DNA from: Gamarada debralockiae
Lineage: Eukaryota > Ascomycota > Leotiomycetes > Helotiales > Hyphodiscaceae
DNA: 64,000 bases
Direction of reading: 5' to 3'
Assembly: GCA_002803225.1 (NCBI GenBank)
Contig: NXFV01001676.1
Span: 1-64,000, forward strand
Shown here: positions 1 through 11,056 of the stretch, in pieces
Layout of the letters: the number at the start of each line of letters is the position of its first letter
Position numbering within the stretch: the first letter of the stretch is position 1
Program-made: the position numbers and the translations under genes
The notes under the pieces: model-generated
What the model was told of the DNA's origin: nothing
The model's database searches: none
Seen by the model: only the letters and a program-made list of their open reading frames with translations

Positions 1-1175
1 AAGATACGCCCTTTCTTCAAATTATTGACTTATTCCCACCTCCTTTCCCTTCGAACTCTTCAACTTCTCTCCGATGTGCTTCTGACTCGCCGCCCAAGAT
101 ACAAAGTAGCATCAATTAACCAATTTACGCTCAAAACAGGACTTTCATAATACTAGAGAACACTAAACTAGACCCTATAGGCTGCGAGGCCCGGCACAAT
201 AGTTTCGGGGGATAATAAATGAGCTCGCTTACATTGTCGCTTACATTACCTCGCTCTCGGATTAATATAATATGGAGAAAACCACCCCCCACCCAAAAAA
301 AAATTGTGTTCCATTTTCAAGGTTTGCCCTGAATCGCAGATGTTTGCGGCTTCTGTGGATCGAACACAGTGCCTTTAGATATAGGATCTGAAGTTTTGCT
401 TCAGTCTAACGCTCTCCCACTTAATTAGACTGTTAGTTTGTATTTTGTGCGTTGGAATGGATGAAACTTGCAGTGAGCTAAAGCCGCGCTTGTGATTGTT
501 GAATAAAAGTTTCTTATTTTCGTTTATCAACCACTAGATAGAATGGGCATTCCACGTTCGCTTATTGGAGGAGAGTTCTAATACCCGTGCAAATTTTTAT
601 TTCACCACCACAACGCTCTCTGATCTTTATTAAATGTTGATATTCGTTATTATCTCTATTACTTTAATCAATTTTCCAATTTTCAGGATCTTCTAAGCAC
701 TTTTCAAAATCTATAAAAGTTTTGGTGCTCTTATCTTCTAAAGTGTTACGGCCTGAGGAACCACAGGCTCAGGCACAGGCACAAGCATTCGCTTATCTTA
801 AACCTCAGCTATGAATCAGGTGACAGGATCGGTCCATTCAGTCTGTTCAGGAATTGATCCACGGGATTCAAGGGATTCCGCTTAGCATGAGGGTTGTATA
901 ATGGCGGGATATTCCCGATACTTAGGAGATTCGTGCTCAACTCAAAGTAGTAATTGATTTCTTTGATTACTATGCCTTTGACCAAAAAAACCGCTGATCA
1001 CAGGGGTTCGGAATTTGTCAGCAAAATGGTCACGTTTTTCAAAGTCTTGGCAAAAAAATACCACCTTAGGTACTTTGGGCCATCACAGTATTAATTGTAG
1101 TACGTTGCGATTCGACCTTAGGATCCTAGGTCTCCTGACTACGCCTCCTCCTCCTCCTGGCCAGGGCATAGGTCA
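1..1175. other. intergenic, no gene recognised
   Basis: This is AT-rich sequence with no sustained reading frame and no recognisable domain. It holds short homopolymer runs (for example the A-run near 295-303) and a short CAGGC-rich stretch near 767-785. I see no RNA gene or terminal inverted repeat. Confidence 0.5.
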
Positions 1176-3330
1176 TTAGCCCTCCCCAGTGCCGTCCTCG
1201 GCCCCATTACTCTCCTCAACCAAACCCGCCTTAGCAGCTTTCATCAATGCTTCCCTTGGCCCGTGAAGACGCATTTCTCGATGCGGCCCTTGACAGCGCA
1301 CCATTGTCCTTCTCTCCATCTCCATTTTATCCACCATCTCTCGTTCACCACTGCCATAACCGCCTTCTCCGTCCACAGGTACTAGGATAGCCATCCATAC
1401 TCTGACCCGGTCATCGGAACCCAGCAATGGTGTGCAGCGACTCCATCTCGGTTTGACTTCTGCTGGCTCTCTGCCTCGTTCTCGACTTGTGAGTTCTTGG
1501 TAGTCAGAGAACCTTGCTGTAACGGATGCGCCGTCTCGGAATGCTAATTCAAGGGCTTAAAAATTCTTTGTTGGGCCGCCGATTTTCGAAAAGGAAGGCG
1601 TTCGAAGAAGGCCAGCAAGCGCAAGGACGTGGAGACGAATATGGTCTGAAGCGACAGGTGAGGTCGCACGAGGAGGTACTGTTGGTATCACTCATCAGTG
1701 CTGGTAGGTAGATAGGTGGAAAATCCATCGTCGTTGACTTACATGTTTGTATACACCTGGAAGACTGCTGCTTCCCGAGTGTCCGTTCCCGAAATTCAGC
1801 TGCGAGAAGTTAAACCCTCCATCAGATGCCTGCTCCTCGCCAATTATCCCTTTTGTTGGACCTCTATTCCTCGCACTAGTCAGGACACCAGACTTAATCG
1901 AGCCTGCCTCCGAGTCATCCCCAGCCCAGCTATTCTGATTTACGACGTCCGATTCCTCCCGGCTGAACATCATACTCGATTCAAGTAATCTCTTAAGTAT
2001 CTCTTTGGCTTTTCGATTCAACCAGCTGTCCTTGTCCTGAGGTCTGTACTTGGACAAGTGTTTGATTTCTGTTGGAAGTTGTCGACCTTTTGGAGTAGTT
2101 GTCGACATGACTCAACCCTCTTCCTTCTTCAGTCAGCCAAGTCACGTCCACTGGCGCACCGATAAAATCCTTTACATTCCTTTATCGTCATATAAAGGAT
2201 AACACATGAGCAGATTGGCAAAGTAGTGCCGTCTCTACGACTGCGTATTTATTTAGCGCCGCACGAATATTGAGGATTGGGGGCTATACTAATTCAACAA
2301 TATTTCATTCGACTCCCCTCCTCTCATGATTGCCTGTGCCAACCTCAACGTGCAATTCTTGTCTATTCCAGGGCCTTGGAGGAATCGGTAATTACGGTCT
2401 ATCCAAATATAGTGCCGTATTAAGTAGTCTTGTGAAACTCTGTGATAGGTGAATTAGCACACTTTGTTCAAATACGCAAGTCGGATTGAGAGATTCAGGC
2501 ACTGACCTTAGGACGCATAGGTGATTGAATTGTCGTACATCGAAGGATCAGTCAAGCAGAAAACTCTGCGAGATTACCGACAACCTCCTTCATGAAGGGA
2601 ACACCTTGCCCCGTAATGTCCTTTGCAGCACAATCACTCACAACACCAACTAGCGCGTGGATTACGAATGCTGGGAGCGACCCAGAACAGAGCAACGAAA
2701 GCTCCGTCGCAGCATAGCCCTCGAACCGGACCTAGGTACTCGCCGCTTGAACTCGAGAAAATTTGCAATAGCCCGTATGGGACGGCCATCGAATCTTCCG
2801 CGCCACTGCGTTTGCATACTCGACGGCTTTCATAGCATTCCGCATTTCCAGATATCTATTAACGTTAGAACTAGATTTGATTGGTATCGATTGAGGAAGG
2901 CAGAGAACCTGTAAAACAAAGCATGATCTTCCAGTATGAAATGTAGATGCTCCTCTGAGAAAAGTCGCTGCATAAGATCCTCGATGCTGGCTGTAGAGCT
3001 GAAGGTTGCAGGTCGAAGAATGAAGCTTCCTCTGGATCTGAATCTTGGGATTCCTCAGGAGCAGCCTTCGGGCTGTCATCGTCTATTTGGAAGGACGATG
3101 CTGTCCTGAAGGTTCAAAATGGTTGACGGGAAAGACGGTAAGTAGGATCCAAATGGAGAGTGAATCGTAGGACTACTTTGTCCAGCTGGAGGCTCCATCG
3201 ATGCTGAACTGTTCTCATACTTGAATCGCTCAATGAGGTAGAACATTTTTTGAGGCTGATTGTCAAAACGTACATGCAGTCTAGTGAGCCTTGATGAGGG
3301 TTGCGATTCCGGCCGAGCGTCCAAAAACAA
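1176..3330 (-). pseudogene. decayed RGS-LOV (regulator of G-protein signalling plus LOV/PAS) photoreceptor-like gene
   Basis: Conceptual translation of the minus strand gives, in order, an acidic N-terminal segment (to about 3079), an RGS-like segment with FSEEHLHFILEDHALFYRF near 2960-2900, then YLEMRNAMKAVEYANAVA, a linker with VVSDCAAKDITGQGVPFMKE near 2640-2590, a LOV/PAS core with RNYRFLQGP near 2380, LYDDKGM and DFIGAPVDVTWL near 2190-2140, then a C-terminal half ending FRDGASVTARFSDYQELTS and SRCTPLLGSDDRVRVW near 1430. This order matches fungal RGS-LOV proteins as I know them. The frame is broken repeatedly: a TAG after the RGS/linker junction (about 2733), a one-base deletion where EVFCLTDPS is expected (about 2560), a stop for Gln where TTQYG is expected, and further shifts and stops to about 2170. 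The residue expected to be the photoactive cysteine of NCRFLQ is tyrosine. The most intact part is 1695-2108, where a donor (1736-1741) is still visible. Confidence 0.8.
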
Positions 3331-5184
3331 GAATGCCGCTGTTGCCAGGCGGGGTGCAATTGAAACTATAATTGATTACCGGATGAGAATTTGTGGAAAG
3401 ATAACGCCTCGACGGAACTTTTGCAAATATGGCAGTTGGTCGTTCGTTCATCAGGGGCCAGATTGGGTCAGAATTGCGCAGACATTTTCAACTGGCCGGA
3501 CTTTGATTCAGAGCACAATTTTGGGAGTGGGATCTTGACCTGACGACACTGCTGTCTTCGGAGCATTATCGATGTCAATGACACTTCTCCACAGGTTTTC
3601 GGACATCTTGATGGAATCATCTTTGCTAGATGAAATATCAAAACACTCACAGTGACCACTGGGTACGTCAGTTACCCAGCATTGCTCAGAGACAAAATAG
3701 CTCCTGTCTCAATAAACAATGTCACTTGACAGGTAGATGTTAGGTCTCCGGTAGTGAACCCAATCGTCACCAGAAGAGTTCAATGAGGACGATAGAGTCT
3801 ATCATCATGCTTAGCCTGACGAACCTGGTACCTTGTAGATATCTAAGCGTGCAACACTCGAGTCGCGTGCGTCTTAAATCTCCGTAGCGGCTTTCCAAAG
3901 GATGTCGGTATCCATACCGATAATCTATTAAAGTTTCAGGTCCTACTACCGGTACTGTTCTGGTACTTCAAACTCATCCAAATCTGAAACGACTTGACCT
4001 TTTTGCTCTGCAGTGGGGAAACAGGCAACTCATAAGCAATTGAAGGTAGCCAAGGCTGGAAGACCAAGGATATGATCGAGAAATCGTACGGATATGAAAA
4101 TATCGGAGTATTTCTGGCGCAGTGACGCAGGACTTGATGTAGTAGTAGTCGAGCTGATAAGATATGCCAAGTGGTGAGATGGGACGAACTAGTCGTCAAT
4201 TCACTTGGTATTTGTGAACCATCCGGGCCCAAATGTTGAGGAGTGAAGATACAGAACGCGAAAACAACGTCGGGGTGTGGAAGAAATAGCCACTCCCAGT
4301 TCGGCTAGCGCCTCCAGCGTAAAAGTTGAAGCGGGGATAGGTCTAACTTGCTCTACAATCATGATCCATGACAGAGGCCAACAGCCGGTTGGTCCGTGCA
4401 CAGCTTTTTGGAACTTTTCGGAAAAAAGTTTATCCTATATCTCTTTGCCCTTAACCGAAAACTCTTGCCTTCTCTCATCTGATATTCCATTATCCAACTA
4501 TAAGTGGGAGGATAATGAGAACCGGCATATATTATATCGCCACTGACAGCACGGAAAGAAGTTTCAAATGCCGGCTACCAAACATGGGGATTTCAGCATA
4601 CCCAATGTGCCCCGCATATGCCACAAAACTGACGACGTCATGCACCTCAACCTCCGAAGCTCTCCTCCTCGCGAGCCATTAGAAGAGTCCAAAAGCTTCA
4701 TTCAGGCACCGTGGCACATCGAAAGCACGAGAAATCAGCTTTCAGCCAAAACAAGCTCGAGCTTCAAGGCGGCTTTCTGTAACCGTTTGAAGAACGTCCC
4801 CGCGAATAGGTGCACAAAGAAGCATTAATCTTTATCACGCATTATGACATTTCCTCCTCCCACCCTCCCCAATGGAATTACTCTCATTGGCCAGCAGCTA
4901 CTCAAGTGAGGGGTCTGGATGAAGCTATTGCATGGAAGCTGCGGAGCTTCGCAGGAGCTTAAACTGTCTACGTCAACAGCCCACCAAAATTCGGAAACGT
5001 CATTCCTTCAAACGGACTCTGCTCTCCACTCAATCAGCTCTCTCTCTCTTGGTGGGTCTTTTAATAGTAAGTGGTTTCCCGCGTCCATTTACTTCTCCTT
5101 CCAGTGTGTATCACCACAACCTCTTCCACTACTTCCTCTTCATATCTTGCAGGATACCTCAAATACTTCCTCTAAATATATGAT
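3331..5184. other. gene-poor interval upstream of the catalase gene
   Basis: Only short open frames occur here (for example 4568-4828 plus and 3936-4232 minus). They have no recognisable motif, no convincing splice structure and biased composition, so I do not call them. The last 300 bases are CT-rich, as expected for a promoter and 5' leader of the catalase gene. Confidence 0.45.
4887..4913 (+). promoter_or_regulatory. possible CCAAT and stress-response (AGGGG) elements upstream of catalase
   Basis: ATTGG (inverse CCAAT) lies near 4887 and AGGGG at 4909-4913, about 270-300 bases before the catalase start. AGGGG is the core of the fungal STRE bound by Msn2/4-type factors, and CCAAT is bound by the HAP complex. 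Both are short motifs that occur by chance, so this is only suggestive for a stress-regulated catalase. Confidence 0.25.
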
Positions 5185-7566
5185 ATGCAATCCGTCGTTG
5201 GAGATACAATTCAAAAGGCAGGTAAGGCTATTTCAGACGCAATGTCTTCAAACAAGAAGATCGCAGAGATGAAGCCCGAGATGCGCCACCTCAGCTCCAA
5301 GGACCCAGTCACAACCGACACTGGAGTCAAGCAACCAACTCATGATATCTGGCTCTCGGCTTCTACCGGCGACCGTCAAGGTCCATTGCTCTTGGAAGAC
5401 AACTTTGCCAGAGAAAAGGTAAATCACTCCTCTCCAAACAGCTTTGGCGTAGCTGTCCAACATGCTAGATTATGAAATTCGACCACGAGCGTATTCCAGA
5501 ACGAGTCGTCCACGCCCGCGGAGTTGGAGCCTTCGGTACTTTCAAACTGTACGAAAGTGCATCCGACGTTACTCATGCCAACGTACTTACCGATACCTCT
5601 CGCACAACTCCTGTTTTCGTCCGATTCTCTACCGTCCTCGGATCCCGTGGAAGTGCGGATACAGTGCGAGATGTGAGAGGATTCGCAGTGAAATTCTATA
5701 CCGAGGAAGGGAATTGGGACATTGTTGGAAATGACATTCCTGTGTTCTTTATCCAGAATGCTTTAAAGTTCCCAGATATCATCCATGCTGCTAGTAAGGA
5801 TCTATGCCCGAGATAAAAGAGCGAAGCTGATGTTCGATACAGAGCCTGAGCCCGACACTGAGATCCCACAAGCCCAATCCGCCCACAATAACTTCTGGGA
5901 CTTCCAGTATCTTCACTCTGAGGCAACTCACATGTTCATGTGGGCTATGTCTGATCGCGGCATCCCAAGATCTCTTCGCATGATGCAAGGATTTGGAGTC
6001 AACACATACACCCTAGTGAACGCAGAAGGAGTTCGCCACTTCGTCAAGTTCCATTTCACGCCCACTCTCGGAGTTCATTCATTGGTCTGGGATGAGGCTT
6101 TGAAGATCTGCGGTCAGGACCCCGACTTCCATCGAAAGGATCTATACACTGCAATTGACATGGGCGTCTTTCCAACATGGAAGTTCGGAATCCAGGTTTG
6201 CCCTGAGAGCAAACAAGACGACTTTGACTTTGACATCCTTGACGCCACCAAGGTCTGGCCAGAAGAGCTTCTCCCAATCCGATATATTGGAGAACTGCAA
6301 CTCAACAAGAATGTCGATGAGTTCTTTACTCAAACTGAGCAAGCTGCATTCTGCACTGCTCACATCGTGCCAGGTAAGATTATCAATCATTCAGATCATT
6401 TCAACTTCTTCTAATGCCGTTTAGGTATTGGCTTCTCCGATGACCCCCTCCTCCAAGGCCGCAACTTCTCCTATTTCGACACCCAACTCTCCCGCCTCGG
6501 CGTAAACTGGCAAGAGCTCCCGATCAACCGCCCCGTCTGCCCAGTAATGAACAACCACCGCGACGGCCAACTCCGGCACACAATCTCAACCGGCAAGATC
6601 AACTACTGGCCCAACCGCGACTCTCTCGTCCCACCTGCCACCGCCGCGCAGGGGGCATACATCGACTTCCCACAGAAGACCGTAGCCATGAAGCAGCGTC
6701 TTCACTCCGTCAAATTCTCTGAACACATTTCTCAAGCTCAAACGTTCTACAACTCTCTATCTGATGCCGAGAAAGCACATTTGACAGCTGCACTAGGATT
6801 TGAGCTTGATCATTGTGATGATGAGAGGGTTTATAATAGATTGGTTGAACGACTGTGCGATATCTCACTCGACCTCGCGCAAGCCGTCGCTGAAAAAGTC
6901 GGCGCTCCCACCCCCAACAAAGCTGGACACGCAAATCACGGAAAGAAAGCAAAGGGTCTTTCGCAAGCGGATTTCACGCCCGAAGCTCAGGGTCTCGCGC
7001 CTACGATCGCATCTCGAATGGTGGCTATCATCATCGCCGATGGATTTAATGAAACCGAGTATATGGCTGTGAAAGGAGCTTTGAGTGCCGCCGGAGCGTT
7101 CTGCTTCACGATCGGTCCCAAACGCCAACCTGTAATGCCTGCCTCTGGCGGAAAGGGTGTGGTGCCTGATCATCACTTCGAGGGTATGCGCTCTACGCTC
7201 TTCGATACAATTTATATCCCCAGCGGCTCGCACGTTTCCACACTCATGAAGCAAGGTCGTGTCATCCATTGGATCCGTGAAGCGTTTGGCCACTGCAAAG
7301 CCATTGGTGCGACCGGGGAGGCTGTGAAGGTTGTGCAGACCGCTTGTGGGATTGAGGGCATGACATTCAGCACGAACGCTGAGGTTGTGGACTGCTACGG
7401 TGTGGTGACCGCTGGCGGTTTGGGCGAAAGCCCTGGCAGCATCAAGGAGGGATTGCAGATGTTGAAGGGAGCGAAGAACTTTTTGGATGCCTATGCATAT
7501 AACATCTCCCAACATCGAAACTTCAAGCGGGAGTTGGATGGATTGACTAGTATGGTTGCTTATTAG
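5185..7566 (+). CDS. large-subunit (clade 2) catalase, CatA/HPII type
   Basis: This enzyme disproportionates hydrogen peroxide to water and oxygen with a haem cofactor. Four exons are inferred: 5185-5418, 5469-5793, 5843-6373 and 6425-7566, giving 743 residues, normal for large-subunit fungal catalases. The distal catalytic His93 lies in [11 protein letters not shown], Asn166 in VGNDIPVFF, and the proximal haem-ligand Tyr380 in [17 protein letters not shown]-terminal class-I glutaminase-like (DJ-1/PfpI-like) domain starts near residue 562 with [15 protein letters not shown], as in E. coli HPII. The N-terminus ([16 protein letters not shown]) has no signal peptide, so it resembles the intracellular, conidial CatA type more than secreted CatB. 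Introns are 50, 49 and 51 bases. The nearest genes are not obviously related. Confidence 0.95.
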
Positions 7567-8698
7567 TTTGGTATTGGGATTGTATTCGGTGTCATATTGG
7601 AATGAGCGCACAAGGTCCTGACTACCTTAGGCAACAAACTCACTGCCATCTTTCTTCAAATTCTGTAGGGCTGAATGAATCTTTAAACCAACCACAATAA
7701 AAACGTCTACGAAGGTACAGTTGTAAATGATCTAGAATCGCGGAATGATGGACTGGCTTTCCCAAACTTCTCCAAATTGAAAATACTGGTCAGAGCAGCT
7801 ATGTGATCTGGCCGTCACCTGCGAGGTTCATCGGATCATTGTCGTGGGCATAGTTGCTTTCTCCGGTCGCTCTGGAAATCAAGTGGAGATCCAAGAGCAT
7901 ACGAATGGGCCTGAAAATACCTAAACTTCAATGTCCCTAGTTAGCTTGAAAGTATCAAGATTCATTTATTTGCGTAGATTTCGTAATTTTCCATGCTCTA
8001 TCTATGCCCAGCCTCTCTACCAGTGATCAGCTCAATCAATAACCCTACATTGACCTGATCCTTTACAAGCCGTAGCTTGAAGTGAAGTTCACTCTGATGC
8101 CTCTTGTGCAAGAAGCATATTCACTCTCCTATCTCGCTTAGATCGATCTCACCGATCTACGAGCACAAACCCTCCCTTCCTCCCCAACTCTCCCAACTTT
8201 TCTTCTCACGACCACCTTTTACACCTCTTCTCAGTCTCTCGAATTACTTCATCTTCCATCATACTTTGCGCGAATAACCTACCCTATTGAAGCTCAACCG
8301 CTCTTGAATCATAACTGTAAAGCTGTTGAAAGTGAGCAAGGTGAAAACATACCTCAACACTTCAACTCCCGAAGACCACAGTGTTTACAGCAATTACCAT
8401 CAAAGTGCCATCATCCATCACGATCAACCTATTCAGTTTTACACGATATCGTCATAGATTCTCCAAGCACGTTGATCTTCCTACATTTGTGGAGGACGAA
8501 GAAGGTCAATTCGTCACAAACTAACACTCTTTTCCTATTAATTGAGGTTCTGGCTAATAAGTTTATCGCAGATCTTTGGTTTTCACGCAAAGACACGAAA
8601 ATCCACGTCTAGGATATCACATTCCCCGAATCCCCCGAAACACCAAACTTCTCGAGTATTAACTTACCAACCACGATCTTACTACTGCCTCTGCAAAG
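7567..8698. other. intergenic, likely catalase 3' end and a long leader of the next gene
   Basis: No supported gene. From about 8150 onward the strand is CT-rich, typical of a fungal transcription start region, followed by several short upstream ATG frames before the ATG at 8699. No RNA gene or repeat recognised. Confidence 0.4.
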
Positions 8699-9313
8699 AT
8701 GGACCCAGTCGATCTTCCAAACATGGATCTGGTCCAGAATCTGAATGATGCCGAGGCTGCGGTTGAAACCGCACGGGACAATCTTCAGGCCTCCCGTGAA
8801 GCACTCCGTGTTGCTGAGGCTGCTTTGGCACAAGTTCCTGCTGATGCTGATGACCTGACACGCCAAATTGCTACCCAAAATGTGGCAAACACCAAGGGTG
8901 CGATCAAACCCGCTAACCTTGTGGTTGAGAATGCGAAGAGAGTTGTCGTTGGTGCCAAGACACTCCTTGATAATGCCATTCAAGAACCAGGTCCAGCTGC
9001 ATGCAGAGGTAACTATGTCAATGGTGGTCTGGGAGCTAATGTCCAAAGACGGGGCACTATCATCATTAGATCCAGGCAGGGCATGAGAAAGGATGATATG
9101 CGGGCTTTGGTACCCATTGTTGTTCGGGCCTACTACGCACTAGGAGGAACAGGCGAATGCAGCGATGAGTTCGGATTTCGCTTCTTGGATGAGATGTTAT
9201 ACCACCTAAATGTTTGCTCACGTGGCCAGCGCTGCCTTTGCTCAGGCTCAGGCTTCGGTTCAGGTCGGATCGGGCCTGATCACCTATTTTCGCGTAATCA
9301 AGATCATTGTTAG
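8699..9313 (+). CDS. hypothetical protein with N-terminal coiled coil
   Basis: An uninterrupted 204-residue frame from the ATG at 8699. Residues 10-60 and 75-100 are Ala/Glu/Leu-rich and look like amphipathic helix or coiled coil (LNDAEAAVETARDNLQASRE). The C-terminal half carries several cysteines (VCSRGQRCLC near residues 174-183). I do not recognise a family. It is preceded by a CT-rich leader and followed at about 200 bases by the AT-rich transposon-like element. It could be a lineage-specific protein. Coding status rests on frame length and composition alone. Confidence 0.5.
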   Translation: MDPVDLPNMDLVQNLNDAEAAVETARDNLQASREALRVAEAALAQVPADADDLTRQIATQNVANTKGAIKPANLVVENAKRVVVGAKTLLDNAIQEPGPAACRGNYVNGGLGANVQRRGTIIIRSRQGMRKDDMRALVPIVVRAYYALGGTGECSDEFGFRFLDEMLYHLNVCSRGQRCLCSGSGFGSGRIGPDHLFSRNQDHC

Positions 9314-9516
9314 CTCTCTTATTTTTCACCTCCTAGCGGTCCCATAAAGCGAGAGTTCTATCTCAAGGCCAATTTTATACCACCCAATTAATTATATATA
9401 TTTGCAACTCATCTTCGTCACCCTATAAAAATTGAGTGAGCTCTTCATTCGTTAACAGAACCCAGAGAGTATCCATGGTAAGTCGTTAATCAATATTGCT
9501 ATGGGGTGTAATCTCA

Positions 9517-9546
9517 ATACCGTATTAATTGGTCTATAAGACCTTA
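9517..9546 (+). repeat. left terminal inverted repeat
   Basis: Thirty bases with perfect reverse-complement identity to 10213-10242. It contains the 13-base palindromic core at 9531-9543. Confidence 0.85.
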
Positions 9547-10212
9547 TCTTGCAGGTTAAATCTTACCACTTTAATGCTTTAGAACCATGTGTTATAATAG
9601 GAATAGGGTGCTATATGTTGCATACTTACCCTTGAAATATAATATTCTTGATGCTATTTCAACCATCTTTCTTCGCACTTCTCTTAGCATTACTTTTATC
9701 ACTTAAATTGATAGTTGTAGAGGCGTAGCAACTACTAAATCAACTATTGATTCTATTCCTGTCGCTATAGAGGCCTATATGAGATAATACTCAATTCGAT
9801 CCTAAAGACTCTAATAAGTTTGACCCTAATAAGGATAAAGAAGATATAATAATAGACTACTAAATAGACATAGGTTAGGTATAGAACAAGTGGGAGACTG
9901 TCTTTCTTTAGTAGAGGAACATAATAGGTAGTAGCTAGCAGAGATATTAAATACTAGGTAGTTTCCTTAATTATAATATTGATATTACCTTATATTTAAT
10001 ATACGGCTTTTTACTTCTTCGATCACCTTGAATTACATACAAATACAGCAAGATTACATTCTTTTTGGTAGGGTTGTACTATGTAAAATGAGGGCCCAAA
10101 ATAGTAGCTTTGGAGAGTAAATTGAGCCCGTATTAGTAAGATCTTATATATTTTACTTCTACGTGGCCTTAAAAAAACTAGCTCTTATATATGGGGGGTC
10201 CAGTCGCTGGGT

Positions 10213-10242
10213 TAAGGTCTTATAGACCAATTAATACGGTAT
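10213..10242 (-). repeat. right terminal inverted repeat
   Basis: Perfect reverse complement of 9517-9546. The perfect identity contrasts with the degenerate interior. Confidence 0.85.
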
Positions 10243-11056
10243 CCTTAACTCTATGTGACGTCTGGTAGGGGGAGGGGTGATGATGAAAATCAACTTTATG
10301 CGGAATATCTGAGGAGTTCGTCTTCGACTGGATCACGACAGAGATGAGTCGTAGGAGGAAGGAGAGTAATGTGACAGTTGAAAGTTGACATGGATACCCG
10401 ACTTATATTCTTTGTATGCTACATCTTGCCCCCAAGTTGGTTTGCGGACTGTTGATTGAGAACGTCTTACGTCTCGAGCAAATATCAGCGAATGTTTCTC
10501 GAAAGCTCGAGGAACGTTTCTTTTGTCACCAGCAATAAATGCTCAGCGGCCACCACATCATGTTTTGTCCTTAAAGGGTAGCTCCACGCACTTTTTAAAA
10601 CTGTGGGTCGGTGCATTTCTGTACAAGCGTATTCGACCATCCCAGGAGAATAGTTCACCGAGAACGAGAGGTCGAATCGGTCGAATCGGTCGAATCGGTC
10701 GAATCTGTCATGGATCGGTCATGATTAAGAATTGGCATCATGCCAAGTAGTCATGTGCATTTAAGCTTATCCTCACATCAGCAAAAGCCTTTTCATCAAC
10801 CTCGCCGAAGCTGTCTCACATCAGCAATACCCCGCCAATGGATGGGTAAAATTAACGTGTCTTTCAACCGCCGAGGTGTTTAACATCATTCAGGTTAGCA
10901 GCTCCGGAATCATGCCGCGAGGCTGAATGCTGTGCCTTGAAGCTACATAAGATAGTAAACCCACGCAGTTAAAATTCATTTCTCCCCTCTATTCACTTCT
11001 ACTGATTAACAATCACTGTTGTTTGAACCTCATACCTTGTCTCCCCGTATTCTTCC
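10243..11056. other. intergenic between the mobile element and the FAD oxidoreductase
   Basis: No supported gene. It contains the short tandem repeat at 10672-10707 and a promoter-like stretch before 11057. The frame at 10523-10750 is partly made from the tandem repeat and is not called. Confidence 0.4.
10672..10707. repeat. short tandem repeat, 9-base unit TCGAATCGG, four copies
   Basis: Copies start at 10672, 10681, 10690 and 10699. The last copy differs (TCGAATCTG). It lies about 350 bases upstream of the FAD oxidoreductase start. Confidence 0.85.

Larger units (their letters stand above)
9517..10242. mobile_element. non-autonomous or decayed DNA transposon (MITE-like) with perfect 30-base terminal inverted repeats
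   Basis: The 30 bases at 9517-9546 are the exact reverse complement of 10213-10242. Each repeat contains an internal palindrome built on GGTCT and AGACC. The ends begin and finish with TA (TACCGT... and ...ACGGTA), consistent with a TA target-site duplication as in Tc1/mariner-pogo elements. The 726-base element is very AT-rich, with many TA dinucleotides and stops in all frames, and no transposase remnant is readable. This may reflect a MITE or an element altered by RIP (repeat-induced point mutation). Confidence 0.8.

Noticed and set aside
4568..4828. 86-residue plus-strand frame upstream of catalase
   Set aside because: Starts with ATG but has no recognisable family, no splice partners and lies in a region of scattered short frames.
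6865..7611. 248-residue minus-strand frame
   Set aside because: It is antisense to the last exon of the catalase, whose plus-strand motifs (GATase-like domain) are unmistakable.
10523..10750. 75-residue plus-strand frame
   Set aside because: Partly produced by the 9-base tandem repeat, and no other coding support.
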